This document shows positions 33,556 to 45,462 of a stretch of 64,000 nt of DNA, piece by piece (the first letter of the stretch is position 1; each line of letters begins with the position of its first letter). The DNA is taken from positions 20,504,894 through 20,568,893 of the forward strand of contig OZ026604.1 of assembly GCA_964020085.1 (NCBI GenBank), given 5' to 3'. The position numbers and the translations under genes were made by a program. The notes under the pieces were generated by a model. It was not told where the DNA came from. It did no database searches and was given only the letters and a program-made list of their open reading frames with translations. Source of the DNA: Micromussa lordhowensis (lineage: Eukaryota > Cnidaria > Anthozoa > Scleractinia > Lobophylliidae).

Positions 33556-36500
33556 TTAGCTGAACCCTCGATCTTCAAGACCAGCCTTAAGGGAGCTTTT
33601 CTCTGTTGGGTTGATAGCATCTTCTGAAAACTCTAGGAGAAAAGAAAAGCAACATGTTTTCTTGTAAAATAGGATTCAGCTATCGCCCCGTGTATATCAA
33701 AAGTGATTACTATTTGCAAAAAAACCTAGATGGAATTAACTCGAGTAATGGCACGAATTTACATCAGCTTATTAACCGAATTAAGAGCAGCACTTGAAAT
33801 TTAGATGTACCTACAGGCCTGGGAGTAGGAAGAACTGTTCATTAATGGCTCGTTCCATCTAGGAAATGTGCAGCACTTGGTTGTGAAATAAAGTAGTTTG
33901 GTTATAAAATACGGCTGCCATTGCCGGCCTACACAAATGAATGAATTCTGACCGCGTCAATCAAAAAGCAACCGGCTCAGAATGTGGCCAGTTTCTTTTA
34001 AGCCAAAATTACCTAAAATCATTTTATCACGCAAGTTTTTCTAGTTTCACATTGCTATAGGTACAAATAATAATCAAATTTTTAGACTACGGTGAGATCT
34101 GTACTAGCGAGGGAATACGCAGAAAGACTTTGGAATGTAAAACAAGTTTGGACGTATAAATGAAGAGAGATTCTGAAGCTAGCCTACCTAAGCTTTATCA
34201 GTTACCGCTTTTATTTCGATTTTCGGTTTTGCGGTGGGTTTGCGGTTTTGAGCAATTTTTTGAGTTTTTTTTTAATAGGCCCCTATGCCCTCCTCCTTAA
34301 AGGAACCTCTACCTTATAACCTGATTCGAAAAAAGGAGGCATCCAATAAATTCAAGACAATTTTTTCTTTTATTTACCTTTCTCGTTTGATTCTTCCGTG
34401 TCGTCCACCTCCGCACTGCTAAAGTCTGACATTTGATCCACCAGCTAGAGAGGGAAAGACATTGTGGTTATCGACAGGCCAATTGCCAATCGAAAAGGGT
34501 TTAGGGAAAGGCATATGAGTAGAGCTGATGATAAAAAGTCATGTTACTTATTGTCGATGTTCTTTAATGAAACGTGGGCCGGTTTTGATTAGAAAACCAA
34601 CCAACAAGCAAACATACAAAACCTAATCAAAACCTCTTCCCAATAACAAGTTCCCCTAGAAATTACAATAAAACGATAACAACAACAACATCAAACTATA
34701 GGAAAAAAGGGTGCATATATCTGGTGTAATCTGGATCAGGATCAGTGATCCAAGATCAATCAGATCATGGTACATGAAAGGAACCGCTGAATCCGTGACC
34801 AGAGTGGATTCATCGGTTCCTTTGATGTACCATGATTTGATTGATCCTGATCCAGATCACACCAATGGAACAGGTGAACAACAATAAGACTAAATTAGAG
34901 CCTTATCTTACATCGATGATTTCTTGATCGCTGGGCTCCTCGTCTCCTGCAAAAGTCATTTCAAAATGTTTTAAGTTCATGGTAACTGATTCCTCCTATT
35001 TCGTACTTCTCAACAGTGGTCTGTCCTTCACCCCTATCCCCCGAGTGACATCAAAACCGAAATCCTAATTATACCGCGATTAACAAACTATTGTCTAGTC
35101 TAATAAAGAAATAATAACAATAATGAAAAAAAAAATCCTTAACGTTAGCTAATTAACCGAATTAAGAGAAGCAATTCAAATTCACACACAGGAGTGGGAA
35201 TAACTAATAAAGGGTAATTTAAGAAAATTATTTTTGACCACTTTTCCGGCTATTTACCTTTCTCGTTTGATGTTTCCGTGTCGTCTAGCTCCTCAGGTGA
35301 AGGCCCATCAGAGTCTGCAGCCATTTGATCTATTAGCTAAAGAGGAGCGGGAGAGACCATGTGGTTGTAGACAAGCGAATTGGTACAGGAAAGGGGTTAG
35401 GGAAAGTCCTAGGAATAAAGCTAGTTGCAAAACAGTGAGCTAGGTAGGCCATTTCTCAGGCTATATATTGTCAATGTTCTTAAATGAACCGTGGTACCGT
35501 GGTTATTGATTAGAAAACCAATAAACAAACTAACAAAATTAATTTTAAACCTCCCCAGTGGTAACGGGTAAACAAGTTCCGCTAGAAATTACAACAAAAC
35601 TACAACAACAACAAACAATAGCAACTGAAAGGGTGCGTTCATATGGGGTGATCTAGATCAAGATCAGTGATCCAAGATTGCTCAGATTATGGTGCATCAA
35701 AGTAACTGATGAATCCGTGACCAGAGTGGATTCATCGGTTCCTTTGATGTACCATGATTTGATTGATCCTGATCCAGATCACACCAATGGAACAGGTGAA
35801 CAACAATAAGACTAAATTAGAGCCTTATCTTACATCGATGATTTCTTGATCGCTGGGCTCCTCGTCTCCTGCAAAAGTCATTTCAAAATGTTTTAAGTTC
35901 ATGGTAACTGATTCCTCCTATTTCGTACTTCTCAACAGTGGTCTGTCCTTCACCCCTATCCCCCGAGTGACATCAAAACCGAAATCCTAATTATACCGCG
36001 ATTAACAAACTATTGTCTAGTCTAATAAAGAAATAATAACAATAATGAAAAAAAAAATCCTTAACGTTAGCTAATTAACCGAATTAAGAGAAGCAATTCA
36101 AATTCACACACAGGAGTGGGAATAACTAATAAAGGGTAATTTAAGAAAATTATTTTGACCACTTTTCCGGCTATTTACCTTTCTCGTTTGATGTTTCCGT
36201 GTCGTCTAGCTCCTCAGGTGAAGGCCCATCAGAGTCTGCAGCCATTTGATCTATTAGCTAAAGAGGAGCGGGAGAGACCATGTGGTTGTAGACAAGCGAA
36301 TTGGTACAGGAAAGGGGTTAGGGAAAGTCCTAGGAATAAAGCTAGTTGCAAAACAGTGAGCTAGGTAGGCCATTTCTCAGGCTATATATTGTCAATGTTC
36401 TTAAATGAACCGTGGTACCGTGGTTATTGATTAGAAAACCAATAAACAAACTAACAAAATTAATTTTAAACCTCCCCAGTGGTAACGGGTAAACAAGTTC

Positions 36501-39500
36501 CGCTAGAAATTACAACAAAACTACAACAACAACAAACAATAGCAACTGAAAGGGTGCGTTCATATGGGGTGATCTAGATCAAGATCAGTGATCCAAGATT
36601 GCTCAGATTATGGTGCATCAAAGTAACTGATGAATCCGTGACCAGAGTGGATTCACCGGTTCCTTTGATGTACCATGATCTGAGTGATCCTGATTCAGAT
36701 CACACCAAATGAACTCACCATTAAAGACAACAAAAACGACATCGACAAGACTAAATTAGGGCCTTATCTTACATCGATGATTTCTTGATCGCTGGGCTTC
36801 TCGTCTTCTGCAAAAGTCATTTCAAAATGTTATAAGTTCATGGTGACTGATTCCTCCTATTCCTTGCTTTTCAACAGTGTTTTGTTTTTTACCCCTGTCC
36901 CCCGAGTGACATCAAAACCTAAATCCTAATTATACCGCGATTAATTAACTATTGTCTAGTCTAATAATAATAATAATAATAATGAAAAAAAAATTCCTTA
37001 GCGTTAGCTAATTAACCGAATTAAGAAATGCCCTTAAAATTCACACACAGGAGTGGGAATAACTAATAAAGGGTAATTTAAGAAAATTATTTTGATCACT
37101 TTTCCGGCTATTTACCTTTCTCGTTTGATGTTTCCGTGTCGTCCAGCTCCTCAGGTGAAGGCCCATCAGAGTCTGCAGCCATTTGATCTATTAGCTAAAG
37201 AGGAGCGGGAGAGACAATATGGTTGTAGACAAGCGAATTGGTACAGGAAAGGGGTTAGGGAAAGGCATAGGAATAAAGCTGGTTGCCACACAATGAGCTA
37301 GGTAGGCCATTTGTCAGTCCATCTATTGTCAATGTGCTTAAATGAACCGTGGTTATTGATTAGAAAACCAATAAGGAAACAAACAAAATAAATCTTAAAT
37401 CTCCCCAGTGACAACGGATAAACAAGTTCCACTAGAAATTACAACAAAACTACAACCACAACAAGTAATAGCAACTAAAAGGGTGCGTTCATTTGGGGTG
37501 ATCTAGATCAAGATCAGTGATCCAAGATTGCTCATGGTGTATCAAAAAGAACTGATGAATCCGTGAGCAGAATGGATTCACCGGCTCCTTTGATGTACCG
37601 TGATCTGAGTGATCCTGATCCAGATCACACCAAATGAACTAAGACTAAATTAGAGCCTTATCTTACATCGATTATTTCCTGATCGCCGTGCTCCTCGTCT
37701 TCTGCAAAAGTAATTTCAAAATATTATAAGTTCATGGTAACTGATTCAACCTATTTCTTACTTTTCAGCAATTTCATCTTCTTTACCACTTTTCCCCAAT
37801 AGATATAAAAAAACCGCAAACCTAATTATACCACGATGAATACAATAACGTCTAGTCTAATAATAATTGAATAATGATACTGAAAAGAGCTAATTAACCG
37901 TGAATTAAGAGTACTTCAAACTCGCACACACTGTGAACAGCTAGGAAGAACTGCTAAATGGAACGGAATATTTCTGATGACTCGTTCCAACTAGAAAAAG
38001 TGCGGCACTCCAAGATATCCGGCTGGTAGGGTTTGGCAGCAGCTGGAAGAGCCAAGAAGGAACTGGCGCCTATTGATCGTGACTTCGTATTTGGCTAATA
38101 ACCCATATATGCATCATTACTCACTATTCGTCTACACCCCTGTTCCCCGAGAGACATCAACATTTAAATCCTCCTTACACAATGAGGAATACAATATTGT
38201 CTAGTCTACCTCTGCGCTATAGTGCTAGCGTATAAATGAACTAAAAGTACGGCGAAACGTAGGGAGATTCACTATAATTAACAATTATCCTGCGAAATCG
38301 TGCGGAATATCGTCTGATACTTAGCCGACGAGGCCGTAGGCCTAGTCGGCTAAAATCAGACGATATTCTGCTAGATTGAGCAGAGGATAATTGTTTTATT
38401 ATTCAACAAATTGATAACAAAACAGCCTAAAATTTTTAAATCTCTCTGTCGACATTTTCTCACTTCACTTTTTCTTCCCACGTACGAAGCTACGTATACC
38501 GCCGGATATCTGTTACCTATACCGAGAGCATCATGACCATATTTGGATAGTGTTACAATTTGTTGAATAATAATGATCTTTATCAAGCTCTCAAGCTGTG
38601 AAGTGACAATCTCGAAATGCAATGGATCGCTTTAACACAGACTTCCACTTAATGGCGACTGTATTTTAAGACTTAAATCAATTTCTTCGTAATCATTACC
38701 CTCGGCTGTGTCTTCAGATCCACTTTCATCCTCACTTTTGTCTGCGAATGGTTCCAGTTCGGGTTTCTCGACGTGTTGGTCTACTGCCATAGCGTTCCAC
38801 GCCGCCAGGAACCAAGGTGTATGGGGAAACGGGAACATCCCTGTAAAATAAGGTAAAAGACATTGGAAGAAAGCCCGGATGAGGGAGGGGTTGGAGGGAG
38901 GAGGCGGGGGGGGGCAGACAGGGGGAAGCAGGGGGAGGGGGGGTCACACGTTGAGTAACTCAACGAGTTCCTAAGTTCTTAACATGCCTTCAAAACTTAA
39001 GCCTGTCATCAAACTGTACGACATGGATTTAGTCAACATAACAGGCTTAGTTAGTAACATATCGGCCCAAAACAGTTGTTTCTTCTACGGCATGGACTCC
39101 ACCGGTAACAGTAGAGACTACTCTCCCACCCCTCGGAATTGACACCAGGAGTGTGACGCCCTACCTGTCAATTTGTCCAGCACAAGAGTTTCGAAAGCAG
39201 GGAAGGTTGCGTTTGGACGAGCTCGAGAAATCAACAAAGGCTTCTGCAATGCAGGTCTCATGATAGGTCCAGGAGTCATCATCTCGTCTACCAGCTGAAA
39301 CAAATAGAATCAGAGTGATTAATATGACTTTATAATTAATCCTAGTACTATGGGCGTTCAGGTGACAAATCATGTATATCACTGCTGTTTGTGTTATATT
39401 ATTTTTAATGAAGCTACGGTTGCCTAAGAACAGGAGTTTATGATACACCAAATGTTGTTTTGCGATACGTTCAGATCAGAAAATGACAATTTCTTAGGGA

Positions 39501-41936
39501 TTCACGTGTTGGGTTCCTTCAGAATATGATTTCCCTTTTGGCTTTAAGTTGGACCTCTCTTAATTTCACCTTAGTTATTTTCTTCGGAAATTAAATCATT
39601 TGCGATAGCTGGCCTTTGTCGTAGACCTTGAAAAGGTTTCAAAACTCTTGTAACAGAATCACGCCGAGATCTTGACTCGTGTTGTCAAAACCGGGAGGTA
39701 CCACTAGTAACAGTACAAAATTTGACTACAGTTAAGTCTCCTTACAGACACCTCCATAAAAAAAACACATCTATATTAAGGGCAGTTAACAGAGAAACTA
39801 GAATTTATGTTATCTCTTCCTCTATACACCGTCACCTCTGTGTTATGGACAGTAAACTGAGAGACCATGCATGATCTAGATCGAGCCAAACTCATATAAT
39901 CGTTCCCTCTATAATACGGCCACCTTCATAATAAAAACACTTACATCTGCTCCTTTGGTGTCCGTATTAAAGAGGTTCGACTACATATTTATCAATCTGT
40001 CGATTATCCACAAACCTGAACTATTTCTCTGTCTGTCAGATTGTAATCAAATGCGACAGTCTCTGTATAAAACAAGGAAAAAAAAATCACATCTGCATTG
40101 AACTCTACTCATCAACCAAAACAGTCAAAATGATGCAACAAAATCAGAAACCTGGTTACCCTCCACACGAATGGACCTTATCACAGGAAGCCATCTTGAC
40201 AGGTAGGCAACACGCGTCAGGAATTATAGTGTTTGTCATGAGATTCTGGACAATGTGTGGACAACAAAGGTAAGATGCTAAGCAAAGATTGCCATAACCA
40301 AATTGTAGGGATGTAGCTGCGTCCAGTAGCGTTTTGAATTTTTTTTCCCGCGAACTTGTAAAGCCGCGTAAACAATAAAAGACAAATGCATGTCAAGAAA
40401 GCGAGCAAACGCTTCCCAGCACACGTCGGATCTTTCAAGTTTCGTCACTTGGTCGTGTTGCCTGCCCACGAATATGGCTTCCAAAACCATGATAAAGTCT
40501 ATACGTGGAGGTTTTGCTCTGATGTTTTGCTCTCTCAGTCTACAATTATTTAAGTCTATATGACAGGTCTGGGTATTTCTTGGAGGCCATGCCATATGGT
40601 ATCCCAGTTGCAAAGGTAAAGGCTAAGCGAGAGCAAGTAAGTGAAAACAAGTTTATTTTACGAACGTCGAGCGACCAAACAAAAGAATAAAGGTCGACAG
40701 TCTGTGAGATCATAGATTCATGACGTCACAAATAAAGAAGGATAAACCTGACTAACAGGTTTAGTTGTTTGTTTGTATTTCTTGGAAGAATTTGATATCC
40801 AGTTAGACAAGTGGTCCACGTCTTATCGTCATCAGAAGAAAATTGATTCTTGTCACTGCCAAAACTCGACTCATCCGATATATTTTAAATCTTTTCAACT
40901 GAGAAGGGGCGCAGCAGCATCTTCAGCTTCAGCAGCATCATCTGTAGGTAATGGAGGGAGCCTCCTTCCCCTGTTGGGTGGGAGGCTGAGTCACCGCATG
41001 CCAAATGCGACAAGATGAAAAAGCGACGTGGATTTCTTTTTATCAGTAAATGTGACGAATGTTTTGTTTGCGCTTAATTGAAAATCTGGATCAAGCTGCT
41101 GGCGTTTGCTAAGAATCCCCTTGAGAATTGAACTTTGACGAAAATTTCTTGGAATTTTTAAAATAGATCGTGTTTGACTAGTCACAAGACTCGGCAAACA
41201 AAACAATGATAAAAATATAATCAGGGTGTGGAGGGTGGGGCATAAACTTCTCATCTTGTGACATGAGCTTTTCACACGAACACTTCATGTGACATTTCGA
41301 TTGGTATGCATTTCTTTGTGGTAAACAAATTATTTTATCAAGGAAGCAAATTTTTCTTCTTGGTGCTTTCCCTATAATGGCGCGGACTGGCTGGGAGCGG
41401 CAAATTTGAAAGATCTTACCATCTCTTATGATCACGTTTCCGAGAAATTCAGATCTCTTTTACACTGTAATACCGGAACGCGTGGAATATTAATTATGCT
41501 GGCTGTAAAATTGTTTTTCAAATTGAAACTTACGTTCTTTCTTCTTAAAACCACTTTGCTCCTTCTTTGCTTTGCCGGTGCTTTTCAAACTGTAGATCTT
41601 GAACCTCCTTGGCCCTCGAGATGAGCCTTCATTGCGCACCTCTTCGAAATCGGGAAGAGCATTCAGCGTGCATCTAAAGTTCGTTTTCCATTTCCTGGGA
41701 TCTGCTACATCTCTCGACGGTTTGTACGTTCCAGAGTAAATAGCCCACTGGCGAAATATTTCAGCATCGGTTATATTCCAATTCTGGTGAGATCCGTGCA
41801 CCCAGGGTATTTTGAACAGTCCTCGTTCTCGATCAATCCACTGCACTCCTTCGATTTCTTTGGTGTCTAGTTGATCGAGCAACCAGTCTCGAAAGCGTAA
41901 TCGTTTCTTTCCCGAACGTTTACTGTTATCATGCAT
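33556..41936 (-). CDS. Interferon regulatory factor IRF-b with tandem acidic cassettes (long form 413 aa)
   Basis: Exons: 41936-41534 (DNA-binding domain), 40062-40016, 39294-39165, 38840-38700, then four cassette pairs (37701-37667 and 37194-37116; 36807-36773 and 36257-36179; 35868-35834 and 35336-35258; 34946-34912 and 34444-34378) and the last exon 33632-33556. The sum is 1242 bases, exactly 414 codons. The IRF domain has FRDWLLD, VQWID, IPWVHGSHQNW, RQWAIYSG and WKTNFRCTLNAL. Middle exons give DREIVQ-LVDEMMTP, RARPNATFPAFETL and WFLAAWNAMAVDQHVEKP. Each cassette adds SDQEIID-LIDQM and an acidic run. If the donor at 38700 is not used, exon 4 reads on to a stop at 38632 (262 aa, as in IRF-a). 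The last exon has a one-base shift against IRF-c. Start chosen by match to IRF-a; an acceptor at 41980 implies a 5' noncoding exon. Confidence 0.75.
34378..34946 (-). repeat. IRF-b cassette 4 (exon pair)
   Basis: Exon A 34946-34912 (35 bases, DEEPSDQEIID) and exon B 34444-34378 (67 bases, LVDQMSDFSSAEVDDTEESN). Exon B is 12 bases shorter than the others but still in phase. Flanks CTTTTGCAG and GATGTAAGAT for A; CTCTCTAG and AAAGGTAAAT for B. Confidence 0.8.
34722..34864. repeat. GATC-rich inverted repeat, one of four in the cassette array
   Basis: GGTGTAATCTGGATCAGGAT and its complement, with arms of about 60 bp. Homologous inverted repeats recur at about 35645-35786, 36566-36707 and 37496-37632, one in each cassette-to-cassette spacer. 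A MITE probably entered the ancestral unit before it multiplied. Confidence 0.75.
35258..35868 (-). repeat. IRF-b cassette 3 (exon pair)
   Basis: Exon A 35868-35834, identical to that of cassette 4; exon B 35336-35258 (LIDQMAADSDGPSPEELDDT), identical to that of cassette 2. This mosaic identity fits an unequal crossing-over unit of 921-922 bp. Confidence 0.85.
36179..36807 (-). repeat. IRF-b cassette 2 (exon pair)
   Basis: Exon A 36807-36773 (EDEKPSDQEIID), exon B 36257-36179. Intron 0.5 kb. Confidence 0.85.
37116..37701 (-). repeat. IRF-b cassette 1 (exon pair)
   Basis: Exon A 37701-37667 (EDEEHGDQEIID), exon B 37194-37116 (as in cassettes 2-3). Most diverged intron of the array. First after exon 4. 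Confidence 0.85.
38279..38393. mobile_element. Foldback MITE between exon 4 and cassette region
   Basis: Arms of about 50 bp: AACAATTATCCTGCGAAATC to TAGCCGACGAGGCC, loop GTA, and the complement. It lies in the IRF-b intron after exon 4 and beyond the alternative stop at 38632. Confidence 0.85.
38632..38840 (-). CDS. IRF-b exon 4 with alternative ends
   Basis: Encodes FPHTPWFLAAWNAMAVDQHV and an acidic segment. Two endings are possible: donor G/GTAATG at 38700 (phase 1, in register with the first cassette exon) or read-through for 22 more residues to a stop ending at 38632. The donor has a weak +5. Confidence 0.7.
38881..38942. repeat. G-rich low-complexity tract
   Basis: GGAGG/GGGGG-rich tract directly upstream of IRF-b exon 4 in the intron (C-rich on the transcribed sense strand). 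ORFs at 38732 and 38781 are artefacts of it. Confidence 0.9.
39727..39993. mobile_element. Decayed Tc1/pogo-like MITE
   Basis: Ends TACAGTTAAGTCTCCTTACA and AAGAGGTTCGACTACA are imperfect complements and resemble those of 59520-60230. In an IRF-b intron. A further partial relative starts at 45152 (TACAGTCGAACCTGTGC). Confidence 0.6.
41534..41936 (-). CDS. IRF-b exon 1, DNA-binding domain
   Basis: Complete single-exon IRF domain, ending GAA C/GTAAGT (phase 1). An upstream ATG at 42002 is in frame but lies before the acceptor at 41980, so 41936 is preferred. Confidence 0.9.
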
Positions 41937-42412
41937 GGTGCTTGTCGAGCTCTTCGCCTCGTGGAGCGTCGACCAGACAACTGAAAAATCGAATGGCTGC
42001 AATTATTCTGAGAATTGATGATATGCCTCTACAGATCCAACCGGAAGCTCATACCCTGTTTCCCTCAAAACTGAATTGAAAATTTGTTTTCGCTTATTGA
42101 AGGGAGCTTAATCACCTGCGCTCGGTGTTGCAGACTGCACTTATAAGGTCTGCGTATTGATTAACACGCGTCGATTAATGGTTTTAGAGAAAAGTCCCTT
42201 CTTTACAATAAAGGGGTTTTTCCCTTCTCTGTTTGTGAACACATCTGTCTGTCATTTATAAATTATGTGAATGTCGTGCATAATTATTTCAAAGTAAAGT
42301 AAAATATATTTCTCCGAATCTCCACATTTTTTATGTTTTTTTTTTATATAGACTATTTAACAGTAAATTCCGTTTTCAAAATTCGTGACCATACTGACAT
42401 TTTTTGAATAGG

Positions 42413-43058
42413 CCATTTCCGAGTTCCCTTTTTGCCTCTGGGTCAAAACGAGTCTCTGCGAAACCATTCACATGAAAATGAGTTCCGCCTACAAGCTCAT
42501 TTCCATGCAAACTCAAACTCATTTTCACTTGAATGGTTTCCCACTCAAGCCCTCTTCATATGAGCCCAGTCAACCGGGCTGGATCGGTTTCCGAGATCTC
42601 GCCTCTTCACTCTTTCCTTTATAAAAATTTCGATGTGTTCATATGAGAAGCCGGGCTGGCCCGGTTACCGAGATCTCGGTTTCTGCGACCGAGACCTCGG
42701 TAACCGGCTGGATTAAAATTTATGGACACTCCAACCCGAGTGACCCGGACGAAACGTTTTGACAAAATGGCTTCGCTTTTGCAACATAGCGACCAAAATG
42801 GCATTATGTATTTCCACTTCAGAAGTATGCGAATTACCTTTACTAGAAAAGTTTGTTACAAGAGTCCACAAAGCTACGACAGTCGCGAACGATACAACTT
42901 TATGACGTTCCACCATTTTGGTTTTGTTTCATTGACTGGGCTGAAATTTCCCATTTGAACACACAACAAAGCTTATCCCGGTAACCAAGCCAGCCAAGTG
43001 ACCGGGCTCGTGAAGAGGCCCTTAGACTCGTTTGAAAACGGAGGGAACTCGGAAGTTC
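42413..43058. mobile_element. MITE in the IRF-b upstream region
   Basis: Imperfect inverted ends (CCGAGTTCCCTTTTTGCC...AACGAGTC / GACTCGTTTGAAAACGGAGG GAACTCGG). Inside, GAGATCTCGGTTTC and GAGACCTCGGTAACCGG words repeat. Removing it brings the kappaB-to-ATG distance of IRF-b (about 1.6 kb) close to that of IRF-a (1.0 kb). Confidence 0.7.
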
Positions 43059-43521
43059 GGGTTGTTTATGTGAGTAATATTGCATGCATTATAATTAATT
43101 AACATAAGAACACGTTTATTCATGCATGGCACACAGACAAAACATATTTAACTCCAGAATAAGACATACAGCGCTGGGAGAGGTTTGGATATTTTCTGTC
43201 TGGAAGCCATCAATTTTGTGGATACAAAATTATGAGGCCTTACATTTCAGGCCTCTCCATTTGGCTAAAATTTGACACATAAATCACCACTGTGAAAGGT
43301 TTCTTACTATACTTAGACAGTCAGCCCGTTTTTTTTTCCCTCGCAAATTGTCCCGCACAAACGCTCGATTTTTCCGCCTTTTCCTAGTGTAAAGCGCCTT
43401 AATTTAGTCGACGGGTAAATGTTAACCTTCGATATACAAATTTTAATATCCTTTCCAAAAAATGAATTATCATAGCAGCGAGTGGCTGACAGATGGTGGA
43501 AAAGCACACTAAGCTAAATCC

Positions 43522-43532
43522 GGGGAATCCCC
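43522..43532. promoter_or_regulatory. NF-kappaB-type site upstream of IRF-b
   Basis: GGGGAATCCCC in a block (about 43440-43800) that aligns with 30430-30730 upstream of IRF-a, including TAGAGCGA, GCGATCGGG, TGACCTTTTG and GGTCACAAA words. Conserved promoter or first noncoding exon region. Confidence 0.7.
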
Positions 43533-43754
43533 TAGAATTGTACAAGCCGGAGGTATACATTTACGTCGTTCGATAAATAGTTGTGTTTTTAAATACCGTG
43601 TCTTTATCTCCCCACAGTAGAGCGACTTCATCGCTTGCGATCGGGGTTTTACATCTAAATGCGACAAAGGCTTGATCTACATGAATGATTTTGAACAATT
43701 CCTACATTTACACAATTTGACGGGCTGACTGGATTTTAGTTATTTTGACCTTTT

Positions 43755-44096
43755 GTGGTCACAAAGCCTCCCACGCACTGTTTTTTTCCACTGATTTAAA
43801 ATTTAGAACCACACTGTACAGCATAATAAATAGAATTGCTCTGTAGCTTTCAGTTCAATTGTCACACACTAGGGTTTCATTCACTGACTCAAAAGTTAGA
43901 ACCACCTTGTACAGCATAATAATCAGTACCACATGAGAGTACTGCTGAGTAGCTTTCATTTGAATGGTCACACGCTAGGGTTTCATTCACTGACTTAAAA
44001 GTTAGAACCACCTTGTACAGCATAATAAACAGTGCCCCATGAAAGTACTGCTCAATAGCCTTCATTTGAATGGTCACACACTAGGGTTTCAAGTTC
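43755..44096. repeat. 106-bp tandem repeat, about three units
   Basis: The word GGTCACACACTAGGGTTTCA recurs at 106-bp spacing (43861, 43967, 44073), with CACTGACT, AGAACCACCTTGTACAGCAT and a ...GTACTGCT... segment in each unit. A separate degraded pair of units is at 44880-45030. Confidence 0.85.
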
Positions 44097-44144
44097 ATCC
44101 AAATTTTAAGAGACAGATCATTGTGTCCCAGGACTTGACTGAAC

Positions 44145-44193
44145 TTAAAACTCAGCTATAGAGTTGAAGCTCAACTCTATAGCTGAGTTTTAA
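44145..44193. repeat. Perfect 23-bp-arm hairpin
   Basis: TTAAAACTCAGCTATAGAGT plus TGA, loop AGC, exact complement. In the IRF-c to IRF-b intergenic region. Confidence 0.9.
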
Positions 44194-45462
44194 TTGAAGG
44201 ATGTAAACTGTATCCTTCTCCTGTTGTGACCGTCTACAGTTTTCCAAAGAAATTAAAGTTACGTCAGTCATGTTGTAGACTAAAACACAGTCACTTTATT
44301 TCAAGTCATAACCTTAAAATATAGTTGAAAATTAGCACCGATAAAACTCGAATATATATAAACTGTCAGATTGACATCGAGTTTAATAAGAAGTGATATC
44401 TTCTATCTCGCAACATAAACAGAACAGTGACCAGTTAAAATCGTTTCTACTCTAAATTCTAACGAAAAAATGACTTTTATTACGTAAAAGCTTTCATTGA
44501 AACTAAAACGCCCAAAATATATATAGTTTTTTTTTTATTTTTGAAAGTACTAACTACTTCTTTTAAACTCTGTTTTGTAAAAACGACTTATTTATGTCAT
44601 TATGCATAGCATGCATAGTAATTGGCGGAATATTAATTATAGATGACCAGGGGAGGAATTTCAAATCATTTTTGGTGATGTATGGTTGCGTTTTGCGTCA
44701 AATTGTCAACAAAACCTGATTCCCATCCTAGTACTCTAGTGTGATCCCTTAGATCAATTGATATCTGCTCAGTCTAAACGTTTTACCTTCCATTTTTATT
44801 TCCAGGAATGACCAGATTCATAATGTGACATAAAGGGTTTGTTTTATAATACCGGTACTAAGTAAGAAGAACTGCTCAATGGCTTTCATTTGAATGGTCA
44901 CACACTAGGGTTACATCTACGGACGTTAAAATTGGATCTGCCTTGTGCATTATAAGAAAAAGTACTACATGAAGGTATTCCTCAATAGCTTTCTTTTGAT
45001 TGGTTACAAGCTAAGGTTTCATCTACAGACTTCATAGTTCAGCACTTATTTCACTACTGACCCTGGAAGGGGTAGGATTAAGCCTACAACTTCAACAAAA
45101 TCTCAATTACATTACTTTAACTTTCTTTACCACTATTTCTCTTACATGGTACAGTCGAACCTGTGCAAAAAAAACACAGCATCCTGATAAGAGGAAGCCA
45201 TATAGTTATGGTTACGGCCACATAAAAACTCTACATGTCTAAACGTCCAAAGAGGCACGTCATGTAGTTTCTACTTAAGGTGTCCTCTTATGACGGGTAG
45301 GCAGACTTGAAGTCCAATGGCTATTTGACCGAAGCTCGTTGGCGTAAGGATAAGTAAAAATCCGTTTTCTTCGATCCCTGAAGTTGACTACACTTGTATA
45401 ATTCTTTGTAAGAGTTCTTCACTGGGACGTCTTCAAACATGGCAGAGCTCGTTATCGTTTTC

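Noticed and set aside
34790..37301. Three copies of a 69-residue plus-strand ORF (35234, 36155, 37092)
   Set aside because: They are the antisense of IRF-b cassette exon B; splice borders and phase support the minus strand instead.
34700..37640. CRISPR-like regular repeats
   Set aside because: The periodicity is 0.92 kb and comes from a duplicated exon-containing unit in an animal genome.
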